From Streptomyces sp. TLI_146 (lineage in GTDB: Bacteria > Actinomycetota > Actinomycetes > Streptomycetales > Streptomycetaceae), in assembly GCF_002846415.1 (NCBI RefSeq), contig NZ_PJMX01000001.1, positions 434,001-498,000 on the forward strand: a stretch of DNA of 64,000 nucleotides, given 5' to 3'. The position numbers and the translations under genes are program-made. Below the pieces are notes generated by a model. That model had not been told where the DNA came from. It ran no database searches and was given only the letters and a program-made list of their open reading frames with translations. Shown piece after piece: positions 45,844-55,094 of this stretch. Every line of letters starts with the position of its first letter. The stretch's first letter is position 1.

Positions 45844-45895
45844 CGGGCATGAGGTGGGACCCAGCCAAGGACGGCTGGGTCCCACCTCATGCCCG
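45844..45895 (+). terminator. Very long perfect hairpin terminator
   Basis: Perfect 23-bp arms at 45844-45866 and 45873-45895 with a 6-nt loop (AAGGAC). The core GAGGTGGGACCCAGCC is mirrored exactly. It is the longest perfect stem I found in the window. Confidence 0.8.
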
Positions 45896-45966
45896 CGATC
45901 ACTTCTCCTGGGGAGCGTGAGTCGGCCCGGGCGTATCGGGCGCAGGGCTGGGTACGTGCACGGTGC

Positions 45967-46024
45967 ACCGGCCCCGTAAAGGGCGGCAGTTGGAACCCTG
46001 CGCCTCCAGCTTTACGGGGCCGGT
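45967..46024. terminator. Perfect 15-bp inverted repeat
   Basis: ACCGGCCCCGTAAAG (45967-45981) pairs with CTTTACGGGGCCGGT (46010-46024), 28 nt apart, just before the VOC gene. It could be a second terminator, an attenuator, or a regulator site. Confidence 0.5.
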
Positions 46025-46051
46025 CCTTTGATCTTGTGGCAAGATCGCGGG

Positions 46052-46465
46052 ATGCTACGACTCACCGACTTCATCATCGACTGCCCGGACACCATGAAGC
46101 TGGCAGCCTTCTACTCCGAGGTGACGGGGCTCCCGGTCAAGGAGAGCAGCAACGAGCACTGGGCCGGTATCCAGTTCGGCGAGATCGAACTGGCCTTCAT
46201 CCAGGTGGAGGACTACCGCGCCCCGCGGTGGCCCGACAACGAACACCCCAAGCAGTTCCACCTCGACTTCGAAGTCGACGACATCGAGGCCGAACAGCAC
46301 CGCGTCCTCGCCCTCGGCGCAACCCTGCAGCGGGACTGCGTGGGCCCCGAGGGCTACGGCTTCCGCGTCTACACCGACCCCATAGGCCACCCCTTCTGCC
46401 TCTGCCGCAACAAGGGTGTCGTCTGGACCGATCAGGGTCCCACCTGGCCCAAGCACGACCACTAG
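46052..46465 (+). CDS. VOC-family (glyoxalase-like) protein
   Basis: The ATG at 46052 gives 137 residues with the glyoxalase/bleomycin-resistance fold: RLTDFIIDCPDTMKLAAFYS, EVTGLPVKESSNEHWAGIQF, HLDFEVDDIEAEQHRVLALG and YTDPIGHPFCLCRNKG. Metal-ligand positions H (QFHLDF) and H (GHPFCL) are visible. The ribosome binding site is weak, so the in-frame ATG 24 bases earlier cannot be excluded. Such proteins may detoxify or sequester small molecules; the substrate is unknown. Confidence 0.85.
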   Translation: MLRLTDFIIDCPDTMKLAAFYSEVTGLPVKESSNEHWAGIQFGEIELAFIQVEDYRAPRWPDNEHPKQFHLDFEVDDIEAEQHRVLALGATLQRDCVGPEGYGFRVYTDPIGHPFCLCRNKGVVWTDQGPTWPKHDH

Positions 46466-46634
46466 GCCAACGCGTTCCGCCGGTGCGGACCGTGTCCCGG
46501 CCGGAGGGATCCGCGGCCGCCGTGAGATCTCCATGATTGAGTGCCCCCTCGGCACACTCCAGGACGATCCACGACCTCCTCCCGCTCGTCCAGCGAGGCA
46601 ACGTCAGGTAGGAGTCGAGGCGCTGTCGCCTTCT

Positions 46635-47588
46635 TCATCGTGGTCCGAGTGGGCCGAGCCGGTGGTCGAGCGCGGCACCGACCGCGGGGCAGTTCTGGCG
46701 GATGATGTCGAGGAAGGCGTTCAGCGCCGGGGAGCGGTCCCGGGCGTGGAAGGACAGGACCAGATCGGGCAGAGGTGTGTGCGGGGTCACCTCGCAGAAC
46801 CAGGTGCCCCGTCGTGGGACCGTCAGCATGCGGGAGGGTCCCAGACCGACGCCCATCCCGCAGGCAGCGAGGCCGATGATGGTGTGGATGTCCCTCGCGA
46901 CGGTCGCGCCGGAGAGCGCCGGGGAGTCCTTGCCCAGCAGGGTCCGCAGGCCGGTGACGACGGCGGGCTCATCCTCGCCCGGCGCCACGATCAGCGGCTG
47001 TCGCCGCAGTTGGTCCACGTCCACCGACGACTGCCCCGCGTACGGATGCGTGCTGCCCACCACCGCGACCAGGTGGTCGTGCCCGATCGGGACCGAGACC
47101 AACTGCTCGGCCCCGACCCCTCGTGGACGGCCGCGGCCGATCGCCACGTCAAGTTCACCGGCGACCAGCGCGTCCGCGCTGCGGCTGGTCGCCATCTCGT
47201 GCAGTTCCAGCCGCACGTCGGGCCGTTCGCGGCCGAACCGGCCGAGGACGTCCGGCAGGGGGTCGAGCAGTGCCGAGGCGATGAACCCCAGGCGCAGCCG
47301 TCCCGTCTCGCCGCGCGCTGCCCTCGCCGCGTCGACCGAGGCCGCCGTGATCTCGTCGAGCGCCCTGCGGGCCCGGAGGAGAAAGGCCGCACCCGCGGCT
47401 GTCGGGAACACCCCCTGGCGGGTGCGGTCGAACAAGCGGGCGCCAACTTCTCGTTCGAGGTCAGCGATCTGCTTGGACAGCGGAGGCTGCGCGATGCCCA
47501 GCGCACCGGCCGCCCGGCCGAAGTGTGCGTGCTCGGCGAGGGTCAGTGCGTATCGCAGGTGCCGCGCCTCCATGCCAGCCCCATTCAT
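46635..47588 (-). CDS. LysR-family transcriptional regulator
   Basis: The product of about 317 residues has a LysR winged helix-turn-helix at residues 6-65 (RHLRYALTLAEHAHFGRAAG, GIAQPPLSKQIADLEREVGA, LFDRTRQGVFPTAAGAAFLL) and a substrate-binding-like effector domain (LRLGFIASALLDPLPDVLGR, ELDVAIGRGRPRG, GLAACGMGVGLGPSRML). It is divergent from the alpha/beta hydrolase gene, 75 bp apart, the classic arrangement for a regulator and its target. ATTCATATCTCATATGTATC in the gap is AT-rich and probably contains overlapping promoters. Confidence 0.9.
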   Translation of the reverse strand: MNGAGMEARHLRYALTLAEHAHFGRAAGALGIAQPPLSKQIADLEREVGARLFDRTRQGVFPTAAGAAFLLRARRALDEITAASVDAARAARGETGRLRLGFIASALLDPLPDVLGRFGRERPDVRLELHEMATSRSADALVAGELDVAIGRGRPRGVGAEQLVSVPIGHDHLVAVVGSTHPYAGQSSVDVDQLRRQPLIVAPGEDEPAVVTGLRTLLGKDSPALSGATVARDIHTIIGLAACGMGVGLGPSRMLTVPRRGTWFCEVTPHTPLPDLVLSFHARDRSPALNAFLDIIRQNCPAVGAALDHRLGPLGPR

Positions 47589-47663
47589 ATCTCATATGTA
47601 TCGTGGGGCAGCTTGTCAGATCTTTCGATGGATGATCAGAGTCGGGTCGCGTGGAATGCGGTC

Positions 47664-48509
47664 ATGACTGCTTTTTCCTCCACAGACACCGTCTTCGTCT
47701 TCGTGCACGGGGCCTGGCACGGTTCCGGGCAGTGGGCGGCGACGCAGCGCGCACTCGCCGCACTCGGTGCCGCGAGCATGGCCGTCGACCTGCCGGGGCA
47801 CGGCTTCGACGCGCCGCTGCCCAGCGGATACCTCCAGCCGGGCCAGCCGGGCCTGTTGACCGAGAAGTCCGCGCTCGCCACCGTGACGATGGACGACAGC
47901 GCCGAGGCCGTACTGGACACACTGCGCCAGGCTCGCCACCACCGTCGTGTCGTACTCGTCGCGCACAGCGCGGGCGGCGGCCCCGCGTCACTCGCCGCCC
48001 AGCGCGCACCCGAACTCGTCGACGAGATCGTCTACCTCTCAGCCTTCGTACCCGCCGGACGACCCCGGTTCTTCGACTATCTCAGCTCGCCCGAGAACGC
48101 CACGGCACGAGGCCAGAGTCTGAACCTCGGCGACCCCGAAGAACTGGGCGCCGTACGGATCAACCCGCTCTCGCAGGACCCCGCCTACATCGAGGAACTG
48201 CGGCAAACCCACTACCACGACACCCCCCTGGACCGCTTCGGCCGCTGGCGCTCGGCACTGAGCCCCGATCTACCGCTGGCGATCCCCACCACCCCGGTCA
48301 TCGTGACCCCGGGCCGGTGGGGGCGTATCCCGCGGACCTTCCTGCGCTGCGCGGACGACCGGGCACTGCCGACGGCCGTGCAGGATTTGATGATCGCGGA
48401 AGCCGACCGGGCCATGCCCGGCGACCCGTTCACCGTGCGCACCCTCCCGGGCAGCCACAGCCCGTTCGCCGCCCGGCCCCATGAGCTCGCCGCGGCGCTG
48501 CTGCCGTGA
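47664..48509 (+). CDS. Alpha/beta hydrolase
   Basis: The start chosen is the ATG at 47664 (MTAFSSTDTVFVFVHGAWHG); an upstream ATG near 47628 is possible. About 281 residues. The oxyanion-hole HG motif is in FVHGAWHGSGQW, the nucleophile elbow is VLVAHSAGGGPASLAA and the catalytic His is in LPGSHSPFAARPHELAAALL. The lid segment (RFFDYLSSPENATARGQSLN) resembles salicylate-esterase or AHL-lactonase-like members. It is probably controlled by the divergent LysR regulator. The substrate is unknown. Confidence 0.88.
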   Translation: MTAFSSTDTVFVFVHGAWHGSGQWAATQRALAALGAASMAVDLPGHGFDAPLPSGYLQPGQPGLLTEKSALATVTMDDSAEAVLDTLRQARHHRRVVLVAHSAGGGPASLAAQRAPELVDEIVYLSAFVPAGRPRFFDYLSSPENATARGQSLNLGDPEELGAVRINPLSQDPAYIEELRQTHYHDTPLDRFGRWRSALSPDLPLAIPTTPVIVTPGRWGRIPRTFLRCADDRALPTAVQDLMIAEADRAMPGDPFTVRTLPGSHSPFAARPHELAAALLP

Positions 48510-48587
48510 GCGGCGGACGCCTCGTGCTGCCAGTGGTGCGCAGCGCCGCTCATCGGCTCAGCAGCGGGACGCCACACGGCACTGCCC

Positions 48588-48791
48588 GTGCCGGCCATCG
48601 GCGGAGTCACGTTCGGCGCCTTCACCGCCTCGGTGTTCACCCTGGTCCTGGCTGCGGTGCACCGCCCCGCCGCCAGCTCGATCTCCGGACTGCTGCCCAC
48701 AGCACAGCAGCTCGGCGGTTGCATCGGAGGGACCTCAGCAGGACTCGCGTATAACGAGTACGGCCACACCCCTTGGCTTCACCAACCCTGA
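48588..48791 (+). pseudogene. MFS transporter C-terminal remnant
   Basis: The frame reads IGGVTFGAFTASVFTLVLAA, then SSISGLLPTAQQLGGCIGGT and SAGLAYNEYGHTPWL. This is the end of an EmrB/QacA-type transporter (the SGLLxTAQQLGG motif before the last helices). Upstream helices are missing. A stop follows after HQP. Confidence 0.6.
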
Positions 48792-48938
48792 TGCCGTACC
48801 GGAGGCCCTGCCTTCATACATCCACCCAACCAAGATCACCCGGTCAGGCACCCTCTTCGATCACAACCATCCTCCGCGTGCCCGACCGCGGCCGGGGGCG
48901 GGGTCGGGTGACGCGGCGACCACTTCAAGATCATCCGA
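48792..48938. other. Short gap
   Basis: GATCACCCGGTCAGG, at about 48834 just before a CCCTCTTCGATC-like stretch, has a partner further on (GATCATCCGATCAGGAGCCC near 48931). These look like an imperfect direct repeat of about 25 bp, 97 bp apart. No gene is seen. Confidence 0.3.
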
Positions 48939-49418
48939 TCAGGAGCCCCGTTCGATTCGCAGCCTCGCCAGTCGGTACGACAACGGCTCCTGAAGCAAGG
49001 TGAGATGGCGCGGAACGTCAGGACGGCTCGTCGCGCTGGCCAGGATCCTGTGGCGTCCGGTCCCCAAGACTCCTCCTCTGTATTCGGCGGAGGGGAACGT
49101 GCGCCTAATCCAGGCGTTGGCGTGGTTCTTCATCGTGGTCTCAAGGTCGTTCGCGATCAGCACCTGGGCTGCCTCGGTGCACCCGTCACGGACCATGCCT
49201 GAAGCTTTGTCCGGGAGATCGGCAAGTTCGATGAAGACCGGGTGGGTGACGAACGTGAGCCTGCGGCTGGCAGCCTCGCTCGACACTGGCGGCAAGGACA
49301 TGGGGCGCGGCATGTGTAATGGCCAGCCCGTGACCGAAAGGCCACGGGCCTGAGGCTTCTTGCCCGATGCCGGGCAGAGACGGGGATAGCGGTACTGACG
49401 GACGAACCGTCCATGCAT
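48939..49418 (-). CDS. Hypothetical protein
   Basis: A 159-residue minus-strand frame. The middle has reasonable coding character (RRLTFVTHPVFIELADLPDK, CTEAAQVLIANDLETTMKNH, ANAWIRRTFPSAEYRGG), while the N-terminal 45 residues are Arg/Pro-rich and probably not translated; the ATG in MPRPMSLPPV is a likelier start. No family, signal peptide or membrane helix is recognised. The real gene may be shorter or decayed. Confidence 0.35.
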   Translation of the reverse strand: MHGRFVRQYRYPRLCPASGKKPQARGLSVTGWPLHMPRPMSLPPVSSEAASRRLTFVTHPVFIELADLPDKASGMVRDGCTEAAQVLIANDLETTMKNHANAWIRRTFPSAEYRGGVLGTGRHRILASATSRPDVPRHLTLLQEPLSYRLARLRIERGS

Positions 49419-49420
49419 CT

Positions 49421-49434
49421 GCCCCCTAGGGGGC
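49421..49434. terminator. Perfect palindrome at the end of the small membrane protein gene
   Basis: GCCCCCTAGGGGGC is self-complementary without a loop and spans the stop codon of the gene at 49426. It may serve as a short terminator or protein-binding site. Confidence 0.3.
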
Positions 49435-49644
49435 CGGTTGTGCGACCACCCCAGTCAGCCACCAGGCGACGATGAGCCCGCCCGGCAGGACGAGCAGCGC
49501 CGTGGCGAACATCCAGGTGACCGCCGGAGCGGTGCGTGCAGCCAGCTTGCGGCAGAGGAACAGCGCCAGCACGAAATAGAGGGCGAGAGGAATGAGAAGC
49601 AGGCCAAGACCGGCACCCACAGCGTCACGCCCCTTCCATGGCAC
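49426..49644 (-). CDS. Small membrane protein with two helices
   Basis: The 72-residue product has two hydrophobic segments, GLGLLLIPLALYFVLALFLC (about 12-31) and VTWMFATALLVLPGGLIVAW (about 42-61), joined by a basic loop (RKLAARTAP). It starts MPWKGRDAVG. No family is recognised. A 14-bp palindrome lies about 80 bp upstream, and GCCCCCTAGGGGGC (49421-49434) overlaps its stop region and may act as terminator. Confidence 0.55.
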   Translation of the reverse strand: MPWKGRDAVGAGLGLLLIPLALYFVLALFLCRKLAARTAPAVTWMFATALLVLPGGLIVAWWLTGVVAQPAP

Positions 49645-49722
49645 AGGAGTTGAGGCCGGACCGGGGACTCCGATACGCGGTGGTTTCCCTGACGTCTTGC
49701 CCTGACACGAGCCACCCCATTT

Positions 49723-49736
49723 TTGAACGCGTTCAA
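49723..49736. promoter_or_regulatory. Perfect 14-bp palindrome, possible operator
   Basis: TTGAACGCGTTCAA lies about 80 bp upstream of the start codon at 49644. It has the size and symmetry of a repressor site (TetR, GntR or LacI type). Confidence 0.45.
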
Positions 49737-49747
49737 CTCAGGGGTGG

Positions 49748-50263
49748 ATCATAGCTCTGGGAGCGCAGGCCAGGAAACCTGCATCCGCTGGAAACATCTG
49801 GCATCCCCCTCCGCTGCGCCCCGTGCAGGAGATCCGGACACGGCCGCGAGACTGAGCAGATGGGACACAGCGTGAGTCATCCGGCGTAGCTCCAGGTCAC
49901 CGCGTTACTTCGGGATGCGAGCCGAGAGAACCTACAGATTCAACCTATGCCCTACCTTGCCGCGCGTGTGACGGAGCACGGCAGTTTACGAGGGTTCGTA
50001 AGGAGTGCGCTGGTCGCGAGACCAAGCAAGCGCGGTACTCCGTGAGGATGGAGCACGACACGTTTACGAGTCAGGTCCTGGAACCGCCACTGCGGGTATC
50101 GGCTCGGAATTTGGTGCCGCGCGATCGGCGGGGGCGTTGCGGATGAGGCTTACGACGTGGTCGGCGAGGACTCCTTGGGCCGGGCTGTGCCGCGAGGCCA
50201 GCCTGACGAGCGCTATCTCCATAGAGGTGGCCAGCCAGTGCCCGGCCCCTACCCTGGTTGCTG
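49748..50263. other. Gap without a recognisable gene
   Basis: The stretch has mixed base composition (an AT-richer part around 49920-50000) and no convincing reading frame. It separates the small membrane protein from the peptidoglycan-binding protein. Confidence 0.35.
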
Positions 50264-50638
50264 TCAGCAGTACCGCAGCCGCTCCCAGGTGGCCGGGCCC
50301 ACCACGCCATCGGCGAGCAGCCCGTGGTCGGCCTGGAAATCCTCGACCAGGGATTCCAGGTGAAGGCCGAAGAAGCCGTCCACGTCCGGCACCGAGTAGC
50401 CGCACTGGAGCAGCAAAGCCTGTACCTCGCGGACCGGGTCCCCGATACACCCCCGCCGCACCAGCGCCGTACCCGTGTCGTAGCCGCCCTGATGGGCGAT
50501 CGGTGCGGGCCTCGCATCAACCCATATCCCGCCCAACTCCAGCGGCCACCGCGCTTCGTTGTCGAGGCCGGTCAAAGGCACCGCCACCAGAAGAGCAGTA
50601 CCGCAGGCCAGCACCACCCACAGCAACAGATCCCACAT
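50264..50638 (-). CDS. Peptidoglycan-binding domain protein
   Basis: The start chosen, ATG at 50638 (MWDLLLWVVLACGTALLVAV), gives 124 residues with an N-terminal membrane or signal segment. The C-terminal 65 residues are a PG_binding_1 domain: VRRGCIGDPVREVQALLLQC, GYSVPDVDGFFGLHLESLVE and FQADHGLLADGVVGPATWER. A frame upstream stays open across a run of 12 C bases and is not credible as coding. Attachment to cell wall is likely. Confidence 0.7.
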   Translation of the reverse strand: MWDLLLWVVLACGTALLVAVPLTGLDNEARWPLELGGIWVDARPAPIAHQGGYDTGTALVRRGCIGDPVREVQALLLQCGYSVPDVDGFFGLHLESLVEDFQADHGLLADGVVGPATWERLRYC

Positions 50639-51186
50639 CACCAGCCCCCCCCCCCCCGCCCCTTCCACGATCTGTACTGCCAGCACCGTCTTCTCCACAC
50701 CCAGGGCCATCCCGGCTCCGGTCTCCGTTCGGTGCTCTCGCGTCCTGGACGGACGGCTCGCGCCCAGGACACGACAGCCAGCGGCTGGACATCTTTCGGT
50801 CGCACCAGCCCGGGAGGGGTAAGAGAGCCGGCCGGTTCTCCAAATACATCCCTCCTGACTCCTGCCAAGGCCCATGCCCTGACCCCATGAGCAGCCCTCA
50901 CCGCGCCGCGCCCGGGCTGCGGTGCCCGCGACCGTGTCGCCGACACCGGCCCGCGCGGCCCCGCGCCGCCGGTTCCACGGCCTGAGCGGGGATGCCGGTC
51001 ACCGACTCCAGCAGGCTCGCCGTTGTTCAGCACTCCGCTCCCCTGCTGGTAAACAACCCCTTGCCACCCACTGCCCGCACCGGCCAGAGGTGGCCGACAC
51101 CCGCCTTGCCCGCCGCGCCGAGCTGTTTCTAACGTGGGCCGTTGATCACCCACGAGCTCCGATCCGTTACAGGGGGAAGACGGACA
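50639..51186. other. Gap with a 12-base cytosine run
   Basis: It contains C12 at 50645-50656, next to the start of the peptidoglycan-binding gene, and the promoter region of the large STAND gene. A GC-rich hairpin-like stretch (CGCGCGGCCCCGCGCC) is near 50952. No gene is seen. Confidence 0.4.
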
Positions 51187-54100
51187 GTGGCACGACCCGA
51201 AAAGCCCTTGGACCCGGACGCAGGACCCGTCGCGGAGTTCGCCCACGCCCTGCGCCACTTGCGTCGCGACGCGGGCCTGTCCTACCGGGCCATGGCGCAG
51301 AAGACCGGCTACTCGGTAACCACGCTCTCCCAGGCCGCAGCAGGTGAGAAACTTCCCACCTTGCCCGTCGCCCTCGCCTACACCGAAGCCTGCGGCGCCG
51401 GCCTGGACCGGGCTACATGGGAGCAGCGCTGGCACGAAGCCGAACAGGCGGTGCGGCGCGCGAGCGCGGCCGTCCGCACCGAAAAGGAAGCGGACGGTCC
51501 CGCTCCCTACCGGGGACTTGCCCGCTACGAACCATCCGACGCCACCCTGTTCTTCGGCCGCGACACCCTCACCAACGACCTCACCACCCTGGTGGCCCGG
51601 GAACGGGTCAGCGTGGTCATCGGCCCGTCCGGCAGCGGCAAATCCTCCCTGCTGCGCGCAGGGCTCATCCCCCGCCTCCAACACCCCGACCCTGATCACA
51701 CCACCGGGATACCTATCGCAGCCCTGCGGATCTGCACCCCAGGGCCCCACCCCGCCAACACCCACGCGAAACTGTTCACGTCATGCGACACCGCAGCGAC
51801 CGGCGAGGGCGACGCGGACACCGTGGTGATCGTCGACCAGTTCGAAGAGGTCTTCACCCTCTGCCAGGACGCGGACGAGCGCGAGGCGTTCCTCGATCTC
51901 ATCCTGACCGCCCGGGAGCCCGGCAGCCGCCTGCGGGTCGTGCTGGGCGTGCGCGCCGACTTCTACAGCCACTGCCTCCACCACGCCCGCCTCGTCGACG
52001 TCCTGCGCGAAGCAGCCCTGCCCGTCGGACCCATGAGCCCGGACGAACTGCGCGAGGCGATCACCAAACCCGCCACCGCTCAGGGCCTGATCGTGGAACG
52101 CGCCCTCACCACCCGCCTGATCGACGACGTTTGCGCCGAGCCCGGCGCCCTGCCGCTGATGTCGCACGCCCTGCTGGAGACCTGGCGCCACCGCACCGGC
52201 CGCACCCTCACCCTCGACGCCTATCAGATAGCCGGCGGCCTCGACGGCGCCGTCGGCCACACCGCCGAAACCCTCTACGCCACCCTCGACCACCACCAAG
52301 CCACCCTCACCCGCCAGATCCTGCTCCGCCTCATCACCCCCGGCGACAACGCCCCCGACACCCGCCGCCCCATCGAACGCACCGAACTCGACTTCGACAG
52401 CCCCAGCGACACCACCGCCGTCCTGGAGGCACTGGCCCACGCCCGCCTGATCACCCTCGACGACGACCACATCGACCTCGCCCACGAGGCCCTCATCACC
52501 GCCTGGCCCCGCCTGCGCACCTGGATCGACGAGGCACGCGCGCGGCTGCGCCTGCACCGCCAGCTCACCGACGCCGCCCGCACCTGGCAGCAGCTCGGCC
52601 GAGACGCGGGCGAGGTATGGCGCGGCCCCCGGCTGACCGCAGCCGAAACAGCCTTCCCTGGAGCCGGACAACACGATGAACTCAACGTGCTGGAACGGGA
52701 ATTCCTGACAGCGAGCCTGGCCGCCCGCACCCAGGCGCAGCATGCAGCGGCCCGCTCACGGCGCCGCACCCGCACCCTGCTCGCCACCCTCGCCGCCCTC
52801 GTCACCCTCGCCCTCCTGGCAGGCACCATCGCCTGGCAGCAAAACCGCAGCCGCGCCGAGCAGCACAGGGAGTCAGTCGCCCGCAGCGCCGCCGCACTCG
52901 CCGAGAGCCTGCGCCTGACGGATCCGCAGACCGCCATGCACCTGAGCCTGGCAGCCTGGGAGATCGCTCATATTCCGGAATCGCAGGCAGCCCTCTTGAC
53001 CTCTGCCCACACACTCGACCAAGACGCCTACGATGTCGCCGACGTCGATGAGGGATCCGGCCTCTTCCTCGACCGATACGGGCGCATTCTGATCACCCGT
53101 TCCACCACCGGGAGCGTCGTCCGCCGCGACGCGGACAACCGTCGCACGCTTTCCTCAGTCTCTCTGCATGACCGCATCATGGATGTGAGCCCGAACGGCG
53201 AAACGCTGCTGGTGTCCAATCAGAACGGCGTCCGGCTCTGGCGCCCCGACACGGTCGAGCGGGCTGCCGTCCCGTTCGCGGCGTCGGCCCTCGCCGTCGG
53301 CCGCTTCCAGGCCGACGGACGCGTCGTCGTTCTCACCGACTCCTACAGCACCCCCACTCTCCAAGTATGGAATGTCGCCGACCAGCGGCTGCTGTTCCGC
53401 GACACACTCAAGCATCCGCTCGACCCGGCACACACAGCCGTCAGCGACGACGCACGCTACCTCGCCGCCTGCCCGCCGGATGGCACTCTCCAGGTGTGGG
53501 ACATGGCAGCCAGACGCCGTCTCCAGCCACCGCCCCCTCGCTATGACTGTCCCCGCAATGCGGCATTCCAGCACCTGCACTTCCTTCGTGGAGGGCACAG
53601 TCTGGCAGTCGTGGACGACATCGGCATGCGCTCGTGGGACCTCGCCACGGGCCACCAGGAATGGCGGAAGGGCCTGCGTGGCATCAACGACGCCGCGTTC
53701 AGCGCGGACGGTAGGTTCCTTGCCACTGCCACACCCAACGAGATCTTCCTCTGGAAGACTTCCGCTTTGTCATCCGCCCTCCTGCGCTACCCGATGGCCC
53801 ATGAGACTGCCAGGAGTCTGCGACTGGACACCACCAGGGGGTTGCTGCGGTACGTCGACGCCCGTTCCTCGACGACGGTCCGGTCTTTGGACCTCCGAAG
53901 CGCACTGCACGCCGCGGAGAGCCAGACACCAGTCGACACAGCCCGGCTCAGCCCTGACGCCAAGGTGCTCGCCACGAGCGTACGGCGAGGGGACAAGGTG
54001 TTCTTCCAACTGAGGGACGCAGCCACTGGCCGCGTCAGCACCGATCTTCCGCCCGTAACCTGCCCCAGGAACAGCGCTCAATGCCGCGGACGAATATTCT

Positions 54101-54966
54101 TCAGCGGCGACAGTCGAACGCTCGCGTACGGCCTGGTAACACAGTGGCCCTCGTACCCCCCTATCCACTTTGCCCTGTTCGACGTCGCACGACGGCGCAA
54201 CAAGCCCACGCTGGCCCTCACACCAGCCAATACGTCCCCCCGGGGAATCGCCGATGTTGCCCTGACCTCCTCGGGCACCGCCCTGCTCGCGATCCGGCTC
54301 GACCAGCCCAGCCAGTACAGCCTGGAGCGTTGGAGCACGCTCGACGGGACGGTGTCTCCCATAGCCGACAACGTCGGGGCAAGCTTCCTGTTGCCTCCGA
54401 CCGACCATCAGGCCGTCACGAAAGGCGGTCTGGTCACGGACCTTCAGACGGGACGCACCACCGTACATCCACACGCCAACGACCTTCAGGAAACCACGGC
54501 GACAACCAACCACGGCATCGCCGCCGGGGATTACCCCAGGATCCTCTTTTGGCCCGACACGACACGACAGGACACGGCCCCCTTCTCAGCCCTCATGCAC
54601 AGCGGCGATGCCCCCGACACCAGTGACACGAGCAACACGCCAGTCACCGTCTCGGCCATCGCGGTATCCCCCGACGGCCACAGCCTTGCTGCCGCCGCCA
54701 CCAACCGGACGCTGCAACTGTGGGACGTCCACAGCCGCCGCCCCCTGGGAATCCCCCTCCCCGCCGACGGCGGCTTCATCACCTCGCTCGCCTTCAGCCA
54801 GGACGGCCGCACCCTCTACTCCGCAAGCCAGCAGACACCCTGGCACGCCTACCCCCTTGACCCACAGCGCCTGATCGCCGCCGTCTGCACGCGGACACAC
54901 ACTCCTCTCACCAGAACGGAATGGAAACAACTCATCCCCGACACCCCGTACCGAAAGACTTGCTGA
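51187..54966 (+). CDS. HTH-nSTAND NTPase-transmembrane-WD40 protein
   Basis: A GTG at 51187 after GGGGGAAGACGGACA gives 1259 residues. Residues 13-75 are an XRE-type helix-turn-helix (LRRDAGLSYRAMAQKTGYSV, TTLSQAAAGEKLPTLPVALA). Residues 108-510 are an nSTAND1 NTPase: PYRGLARYEPSDATLFFGRD, Walker A GPSGSGKSSLLRAGL (146-160), Walker B VVIVDQFEEVFTL (213-225), then LGVRADFYSHC, GALPLMSHALLETWRHR and DLAHEALITAWPRLR. One membrane helix sits at about 527-549 (LATLAALVTLALLAGTIAWQ). The last 650 residues are degenerate WD40 blades, clearest in AVSPDGHSLAAAATNRTLQL and AFSQDGRTLYSASQQTPW. STAND proteins switch on ATP binding and oligomerise; the propeller would sense the signal. Role here unknown. 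Confidence 0.9.
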   Translation: MARPEKPLDPDAGPVAEFAHALRHLRRDAGLSYRAMAQKTGYSVTTLSQAAAGEKLPTLPVALAYTEACGAGLDRATWEQRWHEAEQAVRRASAAVRTEKEADGPAPYRGLARYEPSDATLFFGRDTLTNDLTTLVARERVSVVIGPSGSGKSSLLRAGLIPRLQHPDPDHTTGIPIAALRICTPGPHPANTHAKLFTSCDTAATGEGDADTVVIVDQFEEVFTLCQDADEREAFLDLILTAREPGSRLRVVLGVRADFYSHCLHHARLVDVLREAALPVGPMSPDELREAITKPATAQGLIVERALTTRLIDDVCAEPGALPLMSHALLETWRHRTGRTLTLDAYQIAGGLDGAVGHTAETLYATLDHHQATLTRQILLRLITPGDNAPDTRRPIERTELDFDSPSDTTAVLEALAHARLITLDDDHIDLAHEALITAWPRLRTWIDEARARLRLHRQLTDAARTWQQLGRDAGEVWRGPRLTAAETAFPGAGQHDELNVLEREFLTASLAARTQAQHAAARSRRRTRTLLATLAALVTLALLAGTIAWQQNRSRAEQHRESVARSAAALAESLRLTDPQTAMHLSLAAWEIAHIPESQAALLTSAHTLDQDAYDVADVDEGSGLFLDRYGRILITRSTTGSVVRRDADNRRTLSSVSLHDRIMDVSPNGETLLVSNQNGVRLWRPDTVERAAVPFAASALAVGRFQADGRVVVLTDSYSTPTLQVWNVADQRLLFRDTLKHPLDPAHTAVSDDARYLAACPPDGTLQVWDMAARRRLQPPPPRYDCPRNAAFQHLHFLRGGHSLAVVDDIGMRSWDLATGHQEWRKGLRGINDAAFSADGRFLATATPNEIFLWKTSALSSALLRYPMAHETARSLRLDTTRGLLRYVDARSSTTVRSLDLRSALHAAESQTPVDTARLSPDAKVLATSVRRGDKVFFQLRDAATGRVSTDLPPVTCPRNSAQCRGRIFFSGDSRTLAYGLVTQWPSYPPIHFALFDVARRRNKPTLALTPANTSPRGIADVALTSSGTALLAIRLDQPSQYSLERWSTLDGTVSPIADNVGASFLLPPTDHQAVTKGGLVTDLQTGRTTVHPHANDLQETTATTNHGIAAGDYPRILFWPDTTRQDTAPFSALMHSGDAPDTSDTSNTPVTVSAIAVSPDGHSLAAAATNRTLQLWDVHSRRPLGIPLPADGGFITSLAFSQDGRTLYSASQQTPWHAYPLDPQRLIAAVCTRTHTPLTRTEWKQLIPDTPYRKTC

Positions 54967-55094
54967 GCAGAGTCGGGGAACGGCGCAGTGGCTCATGCTC
55001 TGTCTCCACCGCGCCACTTCCAACCAGGCATGCGATTCTCCCGCACTCGGCTTACCGACATCGTTCACGACCGGCATGCCCGGGGACGGACGCG

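Noticed and set aside
46416..47663. Long in-frame extension upstream of the alpha/beta hydrolase
   Set aside because: It lies opposite the LysR gene and has no coding features; the hydrolase sequence begins near 47664.
50639..51765. Minus-strand frame reading through the C12 run and opposite the STAND gene start
   Set aside because: Composition is that of a shadow frame and its first part lies antisense to a well-supported gene.
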